From Chiua virens (Eukaryota; Basidiomycota; Agaricomycetes; Boletales; Boletaceae): a stretch of DNA of 64,000 nt. The stretch spans positions 1,178,001 through 1,242,000 of the forward strand of contig JAHNUO010000005.1 in NCBI GenBank assembly GCA_019787685.1, written 5' to 3'. Under the pieces are notes generated by a model, which was not told the DNA's origin, made no database searches, and saw nothing but the letters and a program-made list of their open reading frames with translations. This document shows positions 1 to 13,131 of the stretch, one piece after another (the first letter of the stretch is position 1; the number at the start of each line of letters is the position of its first letter). The translations under genes were made by a program, and so were the position numbers.

Positions 1-3000
1 CACCTTCAATCATCACAGTGGCAGTGACAATGGTCTCAAATGCCACACGATCAAGTGGCATACTTGTTTTGCTGTGAATTCATGTGAGTTCGTGTTCTAC
101 CAATGGAAGGGTGGATAGTTTCGAGATTTGTGTATGGCATTGCCTGACTGACAGCTACAAGCAAGATCTTCATGTCCAAGGCACCAGAAGGTTGGTGCAA
201 ACATTGTGATTGAGCCCTGTCATGGGTGTGAATGAGAGCTGAAAGATGTGGAATGGGAGAGTGGTGAACCTGGACACTGGGCACCACCAAATTCATGAGC
301 CCTCAGGGAGTTGAATGTCATCTCAGAGGGGGCGACAATTAGCTCAACTATGTTGTTCCATAGCTTGCACAACATACTCCTGAGCCAAAACTCTTTGTTA
401 TTCCCATATGTGTGGAGATCTTGAATAAGCTCCAAGAATCAGGAACACAATTGAACAACATCACAGGGTGGGTAAACTTCCAGAGGTACATGTATGTATG
501 GGCGAACAATTGAAGAAAACAATGAGAGCATCATAACCATACACAACCATATTCACTCACATTGACAATTATGATGGTCCATGTTTGGTGGTGTGTTGGA
601 GGTCATTGAAGTGCAGAGGCAAGAGAAATTGTGAGAACCCATCCTGGTAGTGCACCATAAATTGCCTGGGCCACTCCTCCCACTCTCTTGGGGATATTGT
701 TTGAGGTTTGCACCCAATTGTGTGAACTTGGTCTTGAGTGCTCTACAGTGCAATGAGTGAGATGTTGAACTTCAGTCCATTTGCAAGTTGACATGTGTGA
801 GGGTTTGAATGTTTGCTGCCAAGATGGCCTGTGGGAATCTATTGTTGGAAGTTTGGCCCCTCCATCTGTTGAGCAGTTGAACCTAGTCAAGCTTCCTCCA
901 AGTCTAATGGCTTCTCCTGTGTCACTCACCATCCTGGTTATGCCAGACCCTGTTTGGACCAAGAGCCCAAAAGATGCAAAAGATACAGTGGAATGGGCCA
1001 CCTGTGACTTTCACCCAGACCATAAAAAAAGACTCCTGCAATGCAAGGCTCTGGAAAGCCTTGTGTATGTAGGAAATCCTGAAACAATTCCAGATATGTG
1101 ACAAAATTACAAGCCACTCCTGATTCATGAGAAGGTAATTGCATTGCATTACAGTAGTTCCTAACCATTTTAAACTATGGATACTAAATATTGGTGTGAT
1201 CTTGGCTCAAGCAAAATGTGAAATGCACAGTGAAATTTAAGTCATTCCTAAGCTTTCACAAGCAATTGATGGCATTTGACAAGAACTGAGGTTATTTTTA
1301 AAAGTATTCATGTGTATGGGGAGGAATTGGCTTCATGGTGGATCCTAAGTTGGTCTTCTGGAAAATGAAGTGGTGCAGTACTGAATGATAATGGCAGGTT
1401 TGCAAACTTGGAATGAGGTCCAGAAATACATGGATAATCTCCAACTATTGCAAAATGTGGTACCCATATGGCCTCCTCCTTTGGAGATTCAGAACATGTT
1501 ACACAAGCTTTGGGTCATTTAACATTTGGACAAAATTGCACATTCAGTCACACAAACCCCATGGCCAATAACTCTCTGATTACTGTGTGGACGGCCCCAA
1601 CAAGCCACAGGAAAGGTTATAATCAAGCACAAGGGTAGTAACTGTGGGTGTCACATGAAGCTGGAACCCTCCAACCAGCCATTGGAGAGCAATGACAATA
1701 AATTTCTCTGGTTCTCAAAGACTCAGATTGACACCCTTTAGTCATTAGGGAATGGCAGGTCATCACAGCCAATATGTCTTTACATCGTCAATACCATACC
1801 AGTTGAGGGCAACACCAAAAAACTGGATGTTTCACAGAACCTATATGGTTTGTCTCTGGCAAAGATGAGATAAGCCTCTAGTCAACCTTTTTTTTGGTAT
1901 TACCTACTCATATCTTGTTAGTGAAAAAATGAATGGCCACTATTTGCTAGATGACATTATAGATTCTCCTAGAGAAACTTTACCAGCCAGGAAAGCTGCT
2001 AACACTGAGCGAGAAATTTTTTCCACTGACACTCTACACAAACTAATTGAGTTGGAGAAAGCACAACTGAATGGGGGAGAAAGTTCATTGAGGTTATTTG
2101 CTTGACTAGACATAGGGGTTATATGCAATGAGGGAGAATGGCCTATTTTGTTAATGAAGTAGAGCAAGGATTATCGACAGTGCTATACTCACACACTAGA
2201 TTACAGAATGCCTTGTGTTATTTAGACACCTACTTTCCTGCCTTCAAACAATGGATGGAAAGACATAGTAAATAGTAAAGCATAATACTTTCTATAGCTC
2301 AAATTTTTTGTAATGGTTTACAGGAGCAAATAGTAGAGTAACTACAAGCAGTCCAGTTAGAGAGGCTGGGCTCAAAACAATATAGTCTTGAATCCATGGA
2401 CTTAGTATCAGGAGGAGCTGAGGCATCTCAAATGCAAGGAAACCAAAATGTAGGTCACTGAATGCATTGTGTCTACAGGTATAAAATTGTTGGATATCTA
2501 AAAGGATATTTGAAAGCATAGATGTTATTTGGGGCTCAGACCTCAGAATTAAAGAGTCAAACAGAGCACAATGTTGGCAAATCAGATGTAAGTTGCCAAA
2601 GACTCAAGTCTTGCACAGATCCCTCACCACACTGAGACCTCAAGACTTTCAAAGCTCACATCTGCAGGATACATCAATGGTACAGGTCAAGCTCAGAGAT
2701 CATGTCAGACATTGTACAAGAGCAACCTGAAACACCTGCCATTCAGAATCATTCTAACACCAACTTGAATGTGTATACCAGGAAGGTGCTCATCTGCACC
2801 CTGGACCACTTGAATACCAAGATTCGATGGGCCTCAATATCAACATTAACACATATCATGCATCACATCTAGTCTTCTGATCCTGAGGAATGGTTGTCTG
2901 CAGTGCAATGTGCCTCTACATCCATTTCTCAAGTCATGGTGAATCACTTATGCACAATGTCATGCACATTTTGGGCCTTCCTCATGTCTTCTCTGGTACT

Positions 3001-5300
3001 ACCTAATCATTTCTTTGTCGACTGTGGACAAACAGAGAGACAAGCTCTTCAATGACATGTATTGATGAATGTGTGAATCATGTAAACTCAATTTTTACAT
3101 GCTGTTGACCATGGTGTTGACAATACAGCTGCAATCCCAAATCTTCATTGCTGGTTGGTGCTCACTGACTCTCCAATGTGTCTACAAGTGCTAGCAACAA
3201 GTCTGACAACCTTCATCTCATGTGCCATACAAGGGTGCACATTTCCATTAGCTTCTCGAGTCTTCACATCTCTATTGTCCCAGGTGAAGAACTAGTGTAT
3301 TGCCCTAGTAATTCAGATCAAATTTGAAAAATGAGAAGTCAAGTGCTTAGACACACTGATTCCTAGACTTGTGACCAGTCATCTAGCTATTTCCTGTGTA
3401 CTTTACCTGTGTTGTCAGTTTTGATATGGATGTCAAATGAACAAGAGACACTCCTGAGGTAATCCTGAACTTCAACTCTTACCACCATTATTCAGACAGT
3501 GGCACTTTCTTTTCTGGACAAGTAGAAACATGGCAGGAAAAAGTCAGGTCCTGTGGATGATGGATGATCTTCTTCAAGTCTTCCCTCCTGCCAGTGGAAT
3601 GGACATGAAACAAGGTATTATCATTGACTTTGATGCCTGCTACTATCTTACCTTGGAAAATTAGCCAAGGTTGTACATTGTTCTTACCTCCTTTTTAGGG
3701 AAATGCTTCAACTGACTTTTCTCCTTCACAACGGTACAGTTTCTAGGCTTGGTATATTTCAACATGGTCCATGATGGATGTGCCTCTCAAGCTGATCAAA
3801 GAGAATGACATACCCTTGGTGTTCACATTCACATACATGGAGTTCACAACAGATCCTATTGAATCAGTTAAAGCTCATTCACTACTGCATTCTGAGACAA
3901 GGATATCATCAAAAACATTGTGTGTTGATTGACAATTTGTCTTTGAATGACATTCCAACAAATGAATGCAAAGGTCAAATTCCTCACAAAAGGGGACCAG
4001 TATTGGCGAAGCAAACTTGTCAACTGCACCAAGAACAAGATTCATTGACTCTGTGTGCACCCTGGATGATTGAAGCCACCAATTCCCCATGGATTGAGAT
4101 GGGAAAGCAGATAGGCCAAAAAGCTATCCAGATTGCCACTTATAAATTTCAAGCCCACTTGAGATTGAATGAAACAGGTTTGACCCAGAGTGTACACTAG
4201 TGCATGTTACTGTGAAAAGTAAAAATGCTAGCATAGAATGTCCTGGACACAATGACTGTGTCACTGATGTCAGGGACACATCTTTTCAGTGTCAGTCACT
4301 AGTCACCAATTTTTATTTTCCCCCTTGGGTGACAATAATTCTCAGTGTTGGGTGTCATCTATACCCAGAGCCTCCCAAGATCTCTCTGCCATGAAGTCTC
4401 TTGCAGCTGTCATTGGCTGATGTTCTATAATTCCCCATTGCTTCCCTACATGAACAAACCAACAACTGCTTTTAAGCTTTATATATCCATGACGATATCT
4501 GCTTTCTTCAATTCCAGGAATATATTCCCAAGCAACAAATCTGTTCCATCCATTCTAGTAGTCTCCTAGTGGTGGCGTGATCAATGCAAGGACAAGGGTT
4601 TTGCCACTGAGAACTTTAAGAAGGTTGAGGAGTTGGAGATGGCAATTATCCAGGTCAAGGTATGTTTTGCATTCCCGGAGAAGGGGAAAGATGGGTGATG
4701 GCAGTGGATGTACAAGGAATATTAACTTCAATGTCAAAAATTGAAATAGGTATTGTACATGTGAGTTCATATTGTTGACACGAGCTCAGAATCATCTTTC
4801 TCACACTTAGGACCATTTTAGATCAATGATTATGTAGAATTATAGACTTTAGATTAATTATAAATGTTTGTATTTTATAGCAGTAGGTAGTTGTGCAAAC
4901 ACTCCCAGATATGAGGTTTGTTCCAAGCATTGAATCCTAGTTAGTTCTCAGGCTATAAAGCATATAAGACAATATCAATGCAACACATGTGTGGCAGCTT
5001 TTCAGGAATCAATGTTTTCCCATCTGTAAGCAATATTAGAGGCCCTTGTGAGTCACAGCTCCTTGGACACTGTTGGAGTAAAGACAGGACTGGGTAAGCA
5101 CTGTGTCATTATATGCAGGATGATGACACAGCTGAGTAACTTCTCACACTCCACACAGGAATTCACTACTCTGGTTCTGACAAGGTTGAATTAAAATGGG
5201 ACTATAGTCAACATCCACTAGTTCAGTGACATTGGAGGTTAGCCATGGTTTATCTGACACATTTGGAGTAAAGGAAAGGGTAACAGACCCAGGTAAGCCA
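1..5300. other. Decayed AT-rich, CpG-poor DNA without recognisable gene
   Basis: No reading frame here is longer than about 130 codons and none resembles a family I can name. The longest are 603-1001 (minus), 781-1101 (plus) and 3805-4200 (plus). They lack convincing domains and are flanked by stops in the same frame. The region probably holds relics of old coding or transposon sequence, since several frames have protein-like composition. I cannot assign them. No tRNA, rRNA or CRISPR array is visible. Confidence 0.5.
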
Positions 5301-5302
5301 AC

Positions 5303-5605
5303 TTGTCCTGCTATACATGGTACATTTTTCTGAGTGATTCATTTCTTGACTATGAAGAGCCTGAGGTCCAAGTTGCTCAAGCAATTACAAATTTACAGCA
5401 GTGCATGTCTCTTGTGGAGAAAAAGCTGACCAATCAAGCAGAAGAAATTAAGAAACTTGGTACTAGACTCCATAGTACCCAAACTGCCATTGTTCAGCTT
5501 CAAAGCCAATCTAACCAGGACAACTCCATACAACAGTTTGCAGATCTTACATGCTGTGAGCTCAGAATATGGAGGAGCAGCTATCCAAGCCTTTGGTTAT
5601 ATTAG
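5303..5605 (+). CDS. Small hypothetical ORF with coiled-coil character
   Basis: A 100-codon frame whose middle (about residues 25-75) is rich in Lys, Glu and Gln with hydrophobic residues at heptad-like spacing (for example VEKKLTNQAEEIKKLGTRL). It reads as one amphipathic helix or coiled coil. There is no signal peptide and no recognised family. Similar coiled coils occur in transposon Gag/ORF1 proteins, so it may be a scrap of one; it lies about 160 bp upstream of a solo LTR inserted in a LINE relic. It is equally possible that it is not translated. Confidence 0.25.
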   Translation: MSCYTWYIFLSDSFLDYEEPEVQVAQAITNLQQCMSLVEKKLTNQAEEIKKLGTRLHSTQTAIVQLQSQSNQDNSIQQFADLTCCELRIWRSSYPSLWLY

Positions 5606-5767
5606 AGAATAGGTTGGGTTGGGTTAAAAAAACATTTTTAACTGGGTTAAGGTGCTTTCTCAAGCTGATACATCCAAAGGTATGCTACTAGTAGTTAGCT
5701 AGGTGGAATATGTTTGTAGCTATGTATAGCCTATGTTACAAGGACTTATTCAATCATCCCAGGGGTG

Positions 5768-6326
5768 TATCATATACCACTCCGTTCTCCGTTCCTCCGG
5801 ATATAACTCTGGTTCTCTTAGACCATAACTCTGGGTCAATCACCCTCAGGATGCAACTCCATGATCCCAGACCTCCGTTACATATATATGTTTCCTCTTT
5901 TATTTTAGTACATAACCTGTGTCTCGCTTACGAGCACAGCTCCAGCTTTCTCAGTACCCGACTCACCTCCAGCTATGTAGTTTCCTGATCTTCCGTCTTA
6001 CTCAGTTCTCACCAACTCTGTTACTAATCTCCATTCCACTCCAAGTATATAAACTGTAGTACCCCGACTGTGTACCCTTAGTCTGAATATTAGTTTATTT
6101 GTACGACTCACTCTGAACACTCCAAGAAGTCCTTGACGGTCTTCACTCCGCTCAACTCCACTTTATGTGTTGAGTCATATATCTACCTCTATTCTCTGCA
6201 TGTCCGAAATATAGGGACAGACTGTGACAAGGGCACACCACATACAGGTGAAGCCAAGTCCTAGTCCTGACGCTACAACTCCAGAGATCCAGAGTTGGCT
6301 ACCTCTGAGTTGCATGGTCTCTAACA
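5768..6326 (+). repeat. Solo LTR, gypsy family A, with GGGTG target duplication
   Basis: This 559-bp block recurs at 13793-14371 (plus), 43318-43887 and 52002-52555 (both minus). It starts TATCATATACC (the family start is TGTCATAT, so the terminal TG has become TA) and ends GGTCTCTAACA. The 5 bases GGGTG lie directly before (5763-5767) and directly after (6327-6331), a target-site duplication. This marks it as a solo LTR left by LTR-LTR recombination. A TATATAAA promoter-like box lies at 6046-6053. It keeps many CpG sites that are TpG or CpA in the 13.8 kb copy, so it is a younger insertion. Confidence 0.9.
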
Positions 6327-6331
6327 GGGTG

Positions 6332-6823
6332 TCAGAACACAACAACATAGACCTCACCATCCCAGAAAACTTCAAAGCTGATAGAGTTTGCCTCTCCACA
6401 ATGACCCAACAGCTTGTATACCAAGTGCTCCTACATAAAAACCACCACCTATACTCACAAAAAACCCTAATGAACCTAGATATAACTAGATATGCAATAA
6501 AAGACATGACTGGCCACATGGAAACTGATGCTATCCTCTGGAAAAACCTGTGTCACCCCGACATACATTGCCCAGTTCAAGCCTTCCTATCCCACACTAT
6601 GTCAGGCTCACTATGCATTGGCGAGTTCTGGAATTATATCCTCAACTACAAACAACATGCAAACTATATCCATTATAACAATCAAACAGAATCACTGAAA
6701 CACATCCTTTTGAGTGTAACTCCCAATCCCCCAACAAATATGGGAATTTACAAAACTTTTGTGGCCCGAGACAAACCCACTACACCAGTTCCCATTGCCT
6801 CATCAGCACAGTGTGGGCAATGA
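6332..6823 (+). pseudogene. LINE (non-LTR retrotransposon) C-terminal fragment, after RNase H
   Basis: The frame continues from the LTR into a 160-codon stretch resembling the tail of fungal LINE polymerases. Visible are a segment like LTQ.LAY..I, the phrase MNLDITRYAIKDMTGH, then D.ILWKNLCHPDI, a short region FWNYILNYKQHANYIHYNN and ESLKHILL. These match the usual order before and around the Cys-containing linker that follows RNase H. The Cys positions expected near YIHYNN are missing, so the finger is broken. The reverse transcriptase itself is not in the window. The solo LTR is inserted at its left edge. Confidence 0.6.
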
Positions 6824-6826
6824 GCC

Positions 6827-8035
6827 CACAGATGAAGGTGAGCTCCCAAGTAAAGGCAAACATAGAGGCCAGTAAACCTTTGAAAAGGGAAACTAGTTCC
6901 AGTCAACTTAGCCCAGTGCAGGCATAGAGCCCACATGTAAAGGCAAAACAAAGTACTCCCCTTTGTCTGACCTTTCTAACCTTTCCAACATATCTCCATA
7001 CCCTTCACACCCAAATTCCAACCCTCATTTATGAACCCCTATGAAAAGGACCTTCAAAGCTGGTCACTCACCATCACCAGATCACCTGAGACTTTGCAAT
7101 AGTTCCCAACCTCCTGGCAGCCTACCACCTTCAAGTTCTCAAGCTTGTGGGACATGTGGTTGGATGCAACTAGCTGAAGACAGAGTGTCTACTTTAGAGG
7201 GCACCATATTGAAGCTTTTGTATGTGATGACTGGATATGGGAATGAGAATCCAAGCACTAGGTAAAATTTCAAAGGTGATGCTTTCATCTTATGAGTTTA
7301 TATTTTGATTTCATTGTACTAATACATTTTGATTGGCACTTGTGAAGTGTCATGCATGATAAAGTGTAAAGGGTCCTCACCTGATACCCAACATCCTCAA
7401 CATATTTGGTTTGCTGGTGGCAAAAGTTCAGTGCAATTTGCAAATCTGAAGCCCTTCTGGCTTTCACCATAATCCTCCCCATGCAGGGACTTCAGCACCT
7501 TAGCAACGATGAAACTGGAAGTAGGACCAACACCACTAGATCAGCTGAAAACACAGGTTGGTATAGGTTAGTAGTAGGTTGTTTACAGTGGTGTCATGGA
7601 AGTTGATGAGCATTCCAGGCAAGCAATTTCTGCATCCAATGCTATTCCATGGAATAGTGTACCATCACACAGAGCAATCCTACCCTTGGCAATTCCTTCA
7701 AGATACATTCTAATTAGCCTTACAGGACCAGCTAGGCAGAGTAAGTATACATATGTATTATGTAAGCTCTACTGGTTTTCTTACATATTTCACGTAGCTA
7801 TTAACCACAAGTGTACAGCTGTTGACTGGGAGTGCCTGGCTGCAAAATATTCACTGCTCAGTCAAACTTGGTAAGCACTGCACTTACTAGCAAAAATCTT
7901 GTTTATCATGTTTGTCATTGGACACAATGATATACAGGAGGTCACAGTAAGTAAGTTTAGATGTGCAAATTATCTATGTCACCTTCATCATTCTCTGAAT
8001 TGGGCTTATCTGTGGCAAATAAGTGGTGTAGTAAT
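6827..8035. other. No recognisable gene
   Basis: Short frames only (for example 7041-7265 plus and 7596-7874 plus), with no motif I can name. Around 6800-6955 a loosely repeated phrase containing GAGCCCACA and AAAGGCAAA occurs twice. It may be the 3' tail of the LINE relic just upstream. Confidence 0.4.
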
Positions 8036-8352
8036 TAGGGAAATGCATGGGTATGGGTATGGGTTGGAATTTGTGTACCCACATCAAACCCATGACCCAT
8101 GACCATGGGTTGGGTCCCTGTGGGAACTTACATAGAATCATTGCATCCTGTACTCTGAGGCCCACAAAATTTTGTCAAAAACACTGACATCCAGAAGCTG
8201 GTAACTATGGAAAAGATTGAAGGTGATCATGATGTTCAATTGGAACATAAATTAGTGTACTATAATAGTTACATTCTTTATATATATATGAACCACAATA
8301 TTATGATGGGTAACCCATGGGTTACCCATGGGTTTACCCATGCAGTTCCCTA
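8036..8352. mobile_element. Small MITE with TAGGGAA..GCATGGGTA inverted ends
   Basis: The left end reads TAGGGAAATGCATGGGTA and the right end, read inwards, TAGGGAACTGCATGGGTA: 18-bp inverted repeats with one mismatch. The 317-bp interior contains no ORF but has several ACCCATGGGT palindromes near both ends. The flanks are GTAGTAAT on the left and GTACTAGTAAT on the right, which agree only if three bases were gained. An 8-bp duplication, and thus hAT origin, is plausible but not proven. Confidence 0.6.
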
Positions 8353-10890
8353 GTACTAGTAATATAATAGTAATTATTTCTATTTGTGTGCAATGACCCC
8401 ACTTTTCAGGTGAGAGGGTCTTTTACAAGGTAATGTGTAATTTTGCCTTTGAGGAGGACAAGATTGTTCTTGTGAAGATCAAGAGGGAAGAGGGTGTGCA
8501 TATTTTCCTTGGCAGTGAGCATTTTGCAGGCATTGTAAACCTTGGAGAACAGTGTCTGTGTATACAACGGTAGAACAGAATAATGGATAAAAGTTTGTGG
8601 GCAATTGTTGAACAACATACTATTTCCAATGAATTTTTGCTAGATTGCCACTTTGTAGCTCATAGTCCAATTCTGTGAGAATCAACCATCTCTGAAACTA
8701 GATTAACATGTATGTGGAGGTGATTGTATGGTGACCTACTTTCATTTGGTTCCAATAATTGTATGAGAAGTTTCAAAGTTTGAATCTGAGCATGATTGCA
8801 CACAGGTGTGACAGTCACAGATGCTTGTTTATCTGGGTACCCATTTTTCAAACCACAGAGTTAGGATGTGTCCTACAATCCAGATTATGATCAGGCTCAT
8901 TTGTTCTTGGGTTGCAAAGAGTGATCTGTTGATCATGGTTAGGGTTATATGTATCTGCCCCACAAAGCAGTTGGGGAATGTTGCTGAGTGAATATACAGA
9001 TTTGCTTTTGTTGGTGTATGAACAAAGTTGGGAGATCTGACTAGTAATGGAGTTAGGGGAGTTGCATGTCACTGATGTCAACCAACACACCTTTTAACAT
9101 TATTAGGATACATAGCTGACACCTGTGTACCCATGCACTGACTACTGTGCACAGGGTCAGACAATCAACCTGGTCATAGTAGACATCAGCAACCTCCCCA
9201 TGGGAAAGCTGACAGCATTTAATACATACTACATAGTGCTCTCATGCAGTCCAGGTTGAAGCAGTATCTGACTATTGTACAACTTCGACAACAATCTTTT
9301 CACAATGCATCCCAATGAACATTTACAAACTGAGGATGCCTACCTAGACAATCTTGACAAAGCAACAGCTACATGGTGAATCAAGGTGTGAGAAGTGGAA
9401 TGAACAGAAACAGACCAAGAGACAAAGTTATCATGTATGGTTACAAGAAGTGTATTGTATCTCACTCTGTAGAACAAAAACAGGTGGTGTTCAATCCTAT
9501 TCCCATGAATGCAGAGTGGCATTGCTGCAGTTCTTGGAAGCAACTTTCCCTAAAGTTCAAATTGTGGTGACTATTCCCATGAATTCTCATGTGGAGTGAC
9601 CTTGGATAAACAAGATAACCAGCTTTAAGTTAGTTAAAGAAGATGCCAAATTCAGACATCTTTGTCCTAATGGATACACAGTGATTGGTCTGATGGTCTT
9701 GTGTTGCATGGTTGTTCTGTGGATGAGGAGGTCATTTTGTATGGCAATGCAATTACTATGAGTCACTGCATGGTTCACTTAGAAGGCTTACTAAAATAAC
9801 ATGGGGTTTATATATTGGCCCATTATCTAGGTCCAGACATCCAGAAACAACTTTTGATGGTCACTGGTATAAAGGAGCTAGTCATGTTAACATGCAGCCC
9901 TGCTTTCACAATAAGGGAGCATTTTGATACCAGCATTCTCCCTATTGTCAAAAGGTAAATATAGGCATTAACTATTCATAGGATACCTTCAGCAGTTATA
10001 TGAATTTCATTGTAGGGTTCTCTGGTCAGTCAGTTCAGCCAATTGCTGTATTGCTATTCATTCAGGAGCTGGTCCACCACATTCACATCTCTCAGTAGCT
10101 GGCTGAGAAAATCTTGCCGCTATTAATACCTTACCACCAGAGTCTTCTGTGCCAGAAGTCCTGGTAGCCAGGACTGCAAATAGTGATTTGGTAAGATGTG
10201 GTTACCTCTTGTCCCTGCCCACAGGAAAAATATGGGGACTGGATCATTGGTGCAGCAAGAAAGGATGCCAGTCCCCTTCTATCAAGGCACACCTGGCAAA
10301 ACAACACAAAGTGCAAGAATTTGTGAGGTTCAAGTGCATTGGTTGTAAATGGAATTCAGACTGGCTTCCTTGACCTGATTTCTTGACTCCCTATTTCATT
10401 GTCCTTTTTTTTTCACAACTTTCCTCTCTAAGGAACAAAAAAATTATACTTCATGGGCAAAGCCTAATTCAAAAATGGGAGAGAAAGTGTAAATAGGTCT
10501 TTACAATAGTTGACTGTCAGGTAATCTACATCACAAGTATCCACAGTATTTTGCTTGCACAGATCTGCGAGCAATGCAAAAATGTTCTCTGCCAAGGTTT
10601 CAGGGCACTTTGGGAAAAGTGACAACCTAATGAGTCAGTGCATTGAGATTTCCTTCACAAGGACATTTATGGTGTTCTGGGGGGTCACATTGAATCATAG
10701 TAAAATGATCAATCCTGAATGGAGATGAACAAACCCAAGTCAGGAAGCTATCACCAGAATACTCTGAAACTATGCTGCATTCCTGATTATAATGTGCATG
10801 ACAAATGATTACAAGTAGCACATAACCAACCAAAGACATACAATAAATCAGTGTTTCTCCTCTCATATTGTCCCAATACCTAGATAATAC
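8353..10890. other. No recognisable gene; possible zinc-finger-like scrap near 10.15-10.37 kb
   Basis: Only short frames. At 10149-10373 (plus) a 74-codon frame has the spacing CSKKGC...H...H followed by C..C, reminiscent of a C2H2-type finger. The pattern is too weak to name. Remaining frames at 8.4-9.1, 9.35-9.6 and 10.6-10.9 kb have no detectable motif. Confidence 0.35.
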
Positions 10891-10892
10891 AA

Positions 10893-11540
10893 TCAGATCA
10901 TGCAATTGATTGAGTTGGGCAGCATGGCAACGTATACATCAATCAGGCCCTCCATAGGCAACACCTCAGCAGTCTTGGCTGTCTTATAGTTGGACGTGAC
11001 ATGGACACCCAGTATTTTCAGAAATTGAACCTTGTCATCTGTGCCAGCGGATGTGATGACTTTTATGCTGTCCCATTTGGCAAGTTGAATGATGAGGCTA
11101 GAAGAACTGGGAACAGTGACTGTCCCCACAAGGCACAGTTGGGACTGCACCAGCACCACTGCTAACAAACATGACTTTCCCCTATACATAGCCATATGCA
11201 ATGCCTGGAAGCAATGGCCAGTGGAAATATACAACCCAACAAAAGACAAGCCTACCTTCTTTCTTGTTCCAGCCAATGCACACAGCTCCAATGGCCTTCT
11301 CAATTCATCAAGTCCATAACCCATACCTAATCAATAGCCATATTATGGACTGAAAAAAGCTTACCAGGGATCCTAGCTAACCCCACAAAGACATTCCAAG
11401 GGAGGTTGTGTTCACAATGTAGAACCAGCACTGAATTGTTTGGGGTTCCTGGCTCAGTGGGCCAACACCTTTGACATGTCAAGATGTTTGGGTTTGTTTG
11501 GCCTAGGCAACATTTTGAGCAGGGTCTGAAACATTTCATA
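10893..11540 (-). pseudogene. Medium-chain dehydrogenase/reductase (alkenal/prostaglandin reductase-like) relic
   Basis: On the minus strand the upstream part (11327-11539) reads NNSVLVLHCEHNLPWNVFVGLARIPGK, cut here to the key phrase LPWNVFVGLARIPGK, which matches the LPWSAFVGVAGMPGKTA region of zinc-free medium-chain NADPH oxidoreductases. The downstream frame (10893-11324) contains the Rossmann part: IIQLAKWDSIKVITSAGTDD, KVQFLKILGVHV, NYKTAKTAEVL and GLIDVYV. The glycine-rich AASGAVG loop is lost, the end after the dinucleotide-binding part is missing, and the two pieces are in different frames. It is a broken copy of a small-molecule double-bond reductase gene, not a working enzyme. Confidence 0.65.
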
Positions 11541-13080
11541 TTTTTCTCTCTTCACACATCCCAGAGAGGAGTTTGCAAGCAATGTTGGGTGCTATACCTT
11601 TTAACAGGCTGGCATGAAATCTTCCCAAGGCACTCAGATCAAGCCCTTGCCTGGCTTGCATTTATTCCCTACTATGGCCCACTGCCACCACCATCAACCA
11701 TTTGATTTTACCAGCTTATTACGACCAACCACTGGTGCATGTGAATTTGCATTTTTTCTCATTTTGTTGCTTAGGCACCATCAACCAAACAACCTCTGTT
11801 GACACAGCCCACCTTGATTCAACTGTGAAGCTGCCCTACTTTGTAGCATATGCTCTTTACTTCATTCTTTGGTCACAGTACTCTTCCAGTGTCTCAAATG
11901 CTCAGGAATTGCCAGGTCACCCATTGTTTATATTGCCCTTTATACCACCACAATTCTGCCACTCTGGTTCAAAGACATGATTTGGAAATTTTTTGTCAGT
12001 CTCAGTCCCTATCATACTACACACATTTTACCATTGATGAAAAAGTCTACCTTGCCACTCTCTGTGAATCCCATCCCTGCCACTTCACTCACCAGCCTGT
12101 TGTTGTTCTTCTGTTACTTCCTGTTCACTGGTACATATTTATATTATTTGTATATCCAACTTCTCTGGTCTCAGCTGAGATGCTAATAGAGGCAATACAG
12201 CTAATTGAATTACCTGAATATTCTGCAAGAAATATCTTTGTGCTGTCGGCAATTCACCACAAACATTCTCTGGTTCCCATGTGAACAAAAGCAATATTTA
12301 CAGCATCATGATCTGCAATAGTTTGTGAAAAAGAATATATGCTAGTAGTGCTCAATCCCTGCCACCTAAGGGAAGAAGAGCAAGTCTGGCAAAACATGCC
12401 CCATCACTGGGTACTCACAAGCCTGCCATGACTCAAAGGAAAATAGTTATTGATGATTCCCCTGCAGGGGGTTCAGGGTTTTGTTTATAAAGCAAGAGTT
12501 ACTAACCTCCCGAATGATCTCGAAAATGGCCATATCCCAATTTACATTGACAAGTTGGTAGGTCACCATTCATGGCCTTCTTTCTACATCCTGCCTCACA
12601 TATTTTAGCTAAAGCCAGTATTTCACCCATTTTCATGTAATTTAATGTATTCCAAGAAACCATCCAAGCAGAGTTGGGCTAGAAGTGGTTTACCACCTTC
12701 AAGGCTATTTTTGGTGGCCTTGACTTAATAAGTGACCCAATGTAGGCCCTGTGAAGTGGCAGTCTCCAGTCACTGATTTTTCTTTTTTAGTAACTTTGCA
12801 CCACACACAAGTGAAGCTGACTTTCCTCAACATCTCCTTGCTCTACAACAATTGGAAGAAAAAGTTGTACTCTGGCCCCTGGTACATGAAATGCCTCATC
12901 TAAAGGAAAGGAAAACAATCAAATTGCTATATTGTGTTGCTCATTTTGAGATGGGCACACTTAGCCCCTCCACTCATCTGATGCTCCCTCTGCTATGCCC
13001 AGCAAAGTATATGATGAAACAAGAGGAAAGGACATCATGGCACAGGCATTTCCCAGGGTGGCAAGCAGCTGGTGAGTCCT
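11541..13080. other. No recognisable gene
   Basis: Overlapping plus-strand frames at 11702-12284 encode hydrophobic, Leu/Tyr/His-rich peptides without a recognisable domain. A further frame begins at 12852 and runs into the Crinkler relic in another phase. I see no splice pattern or family match. Confidence 0.4.
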
Positions 13081-13131
13081 TAGATTCCTCTGAACCACAG
13101 CTGAAAGTGGAGAAGGCATTCTGTAACTTCT

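Noticed and set aside
3560..3800. Reading with GIIIDFDACYYL that recalls a kinase DFG region
   Set aside because: No catalytic loop, N-lobe or C-lobe motif nearby in any frame, so the resemblance is probably chance.
6800..6960. Short repeated phrases with GAGCCCACA
   Set aside because: Only two loose copies; probably a LINE tail rather than a separate tandem repeat.
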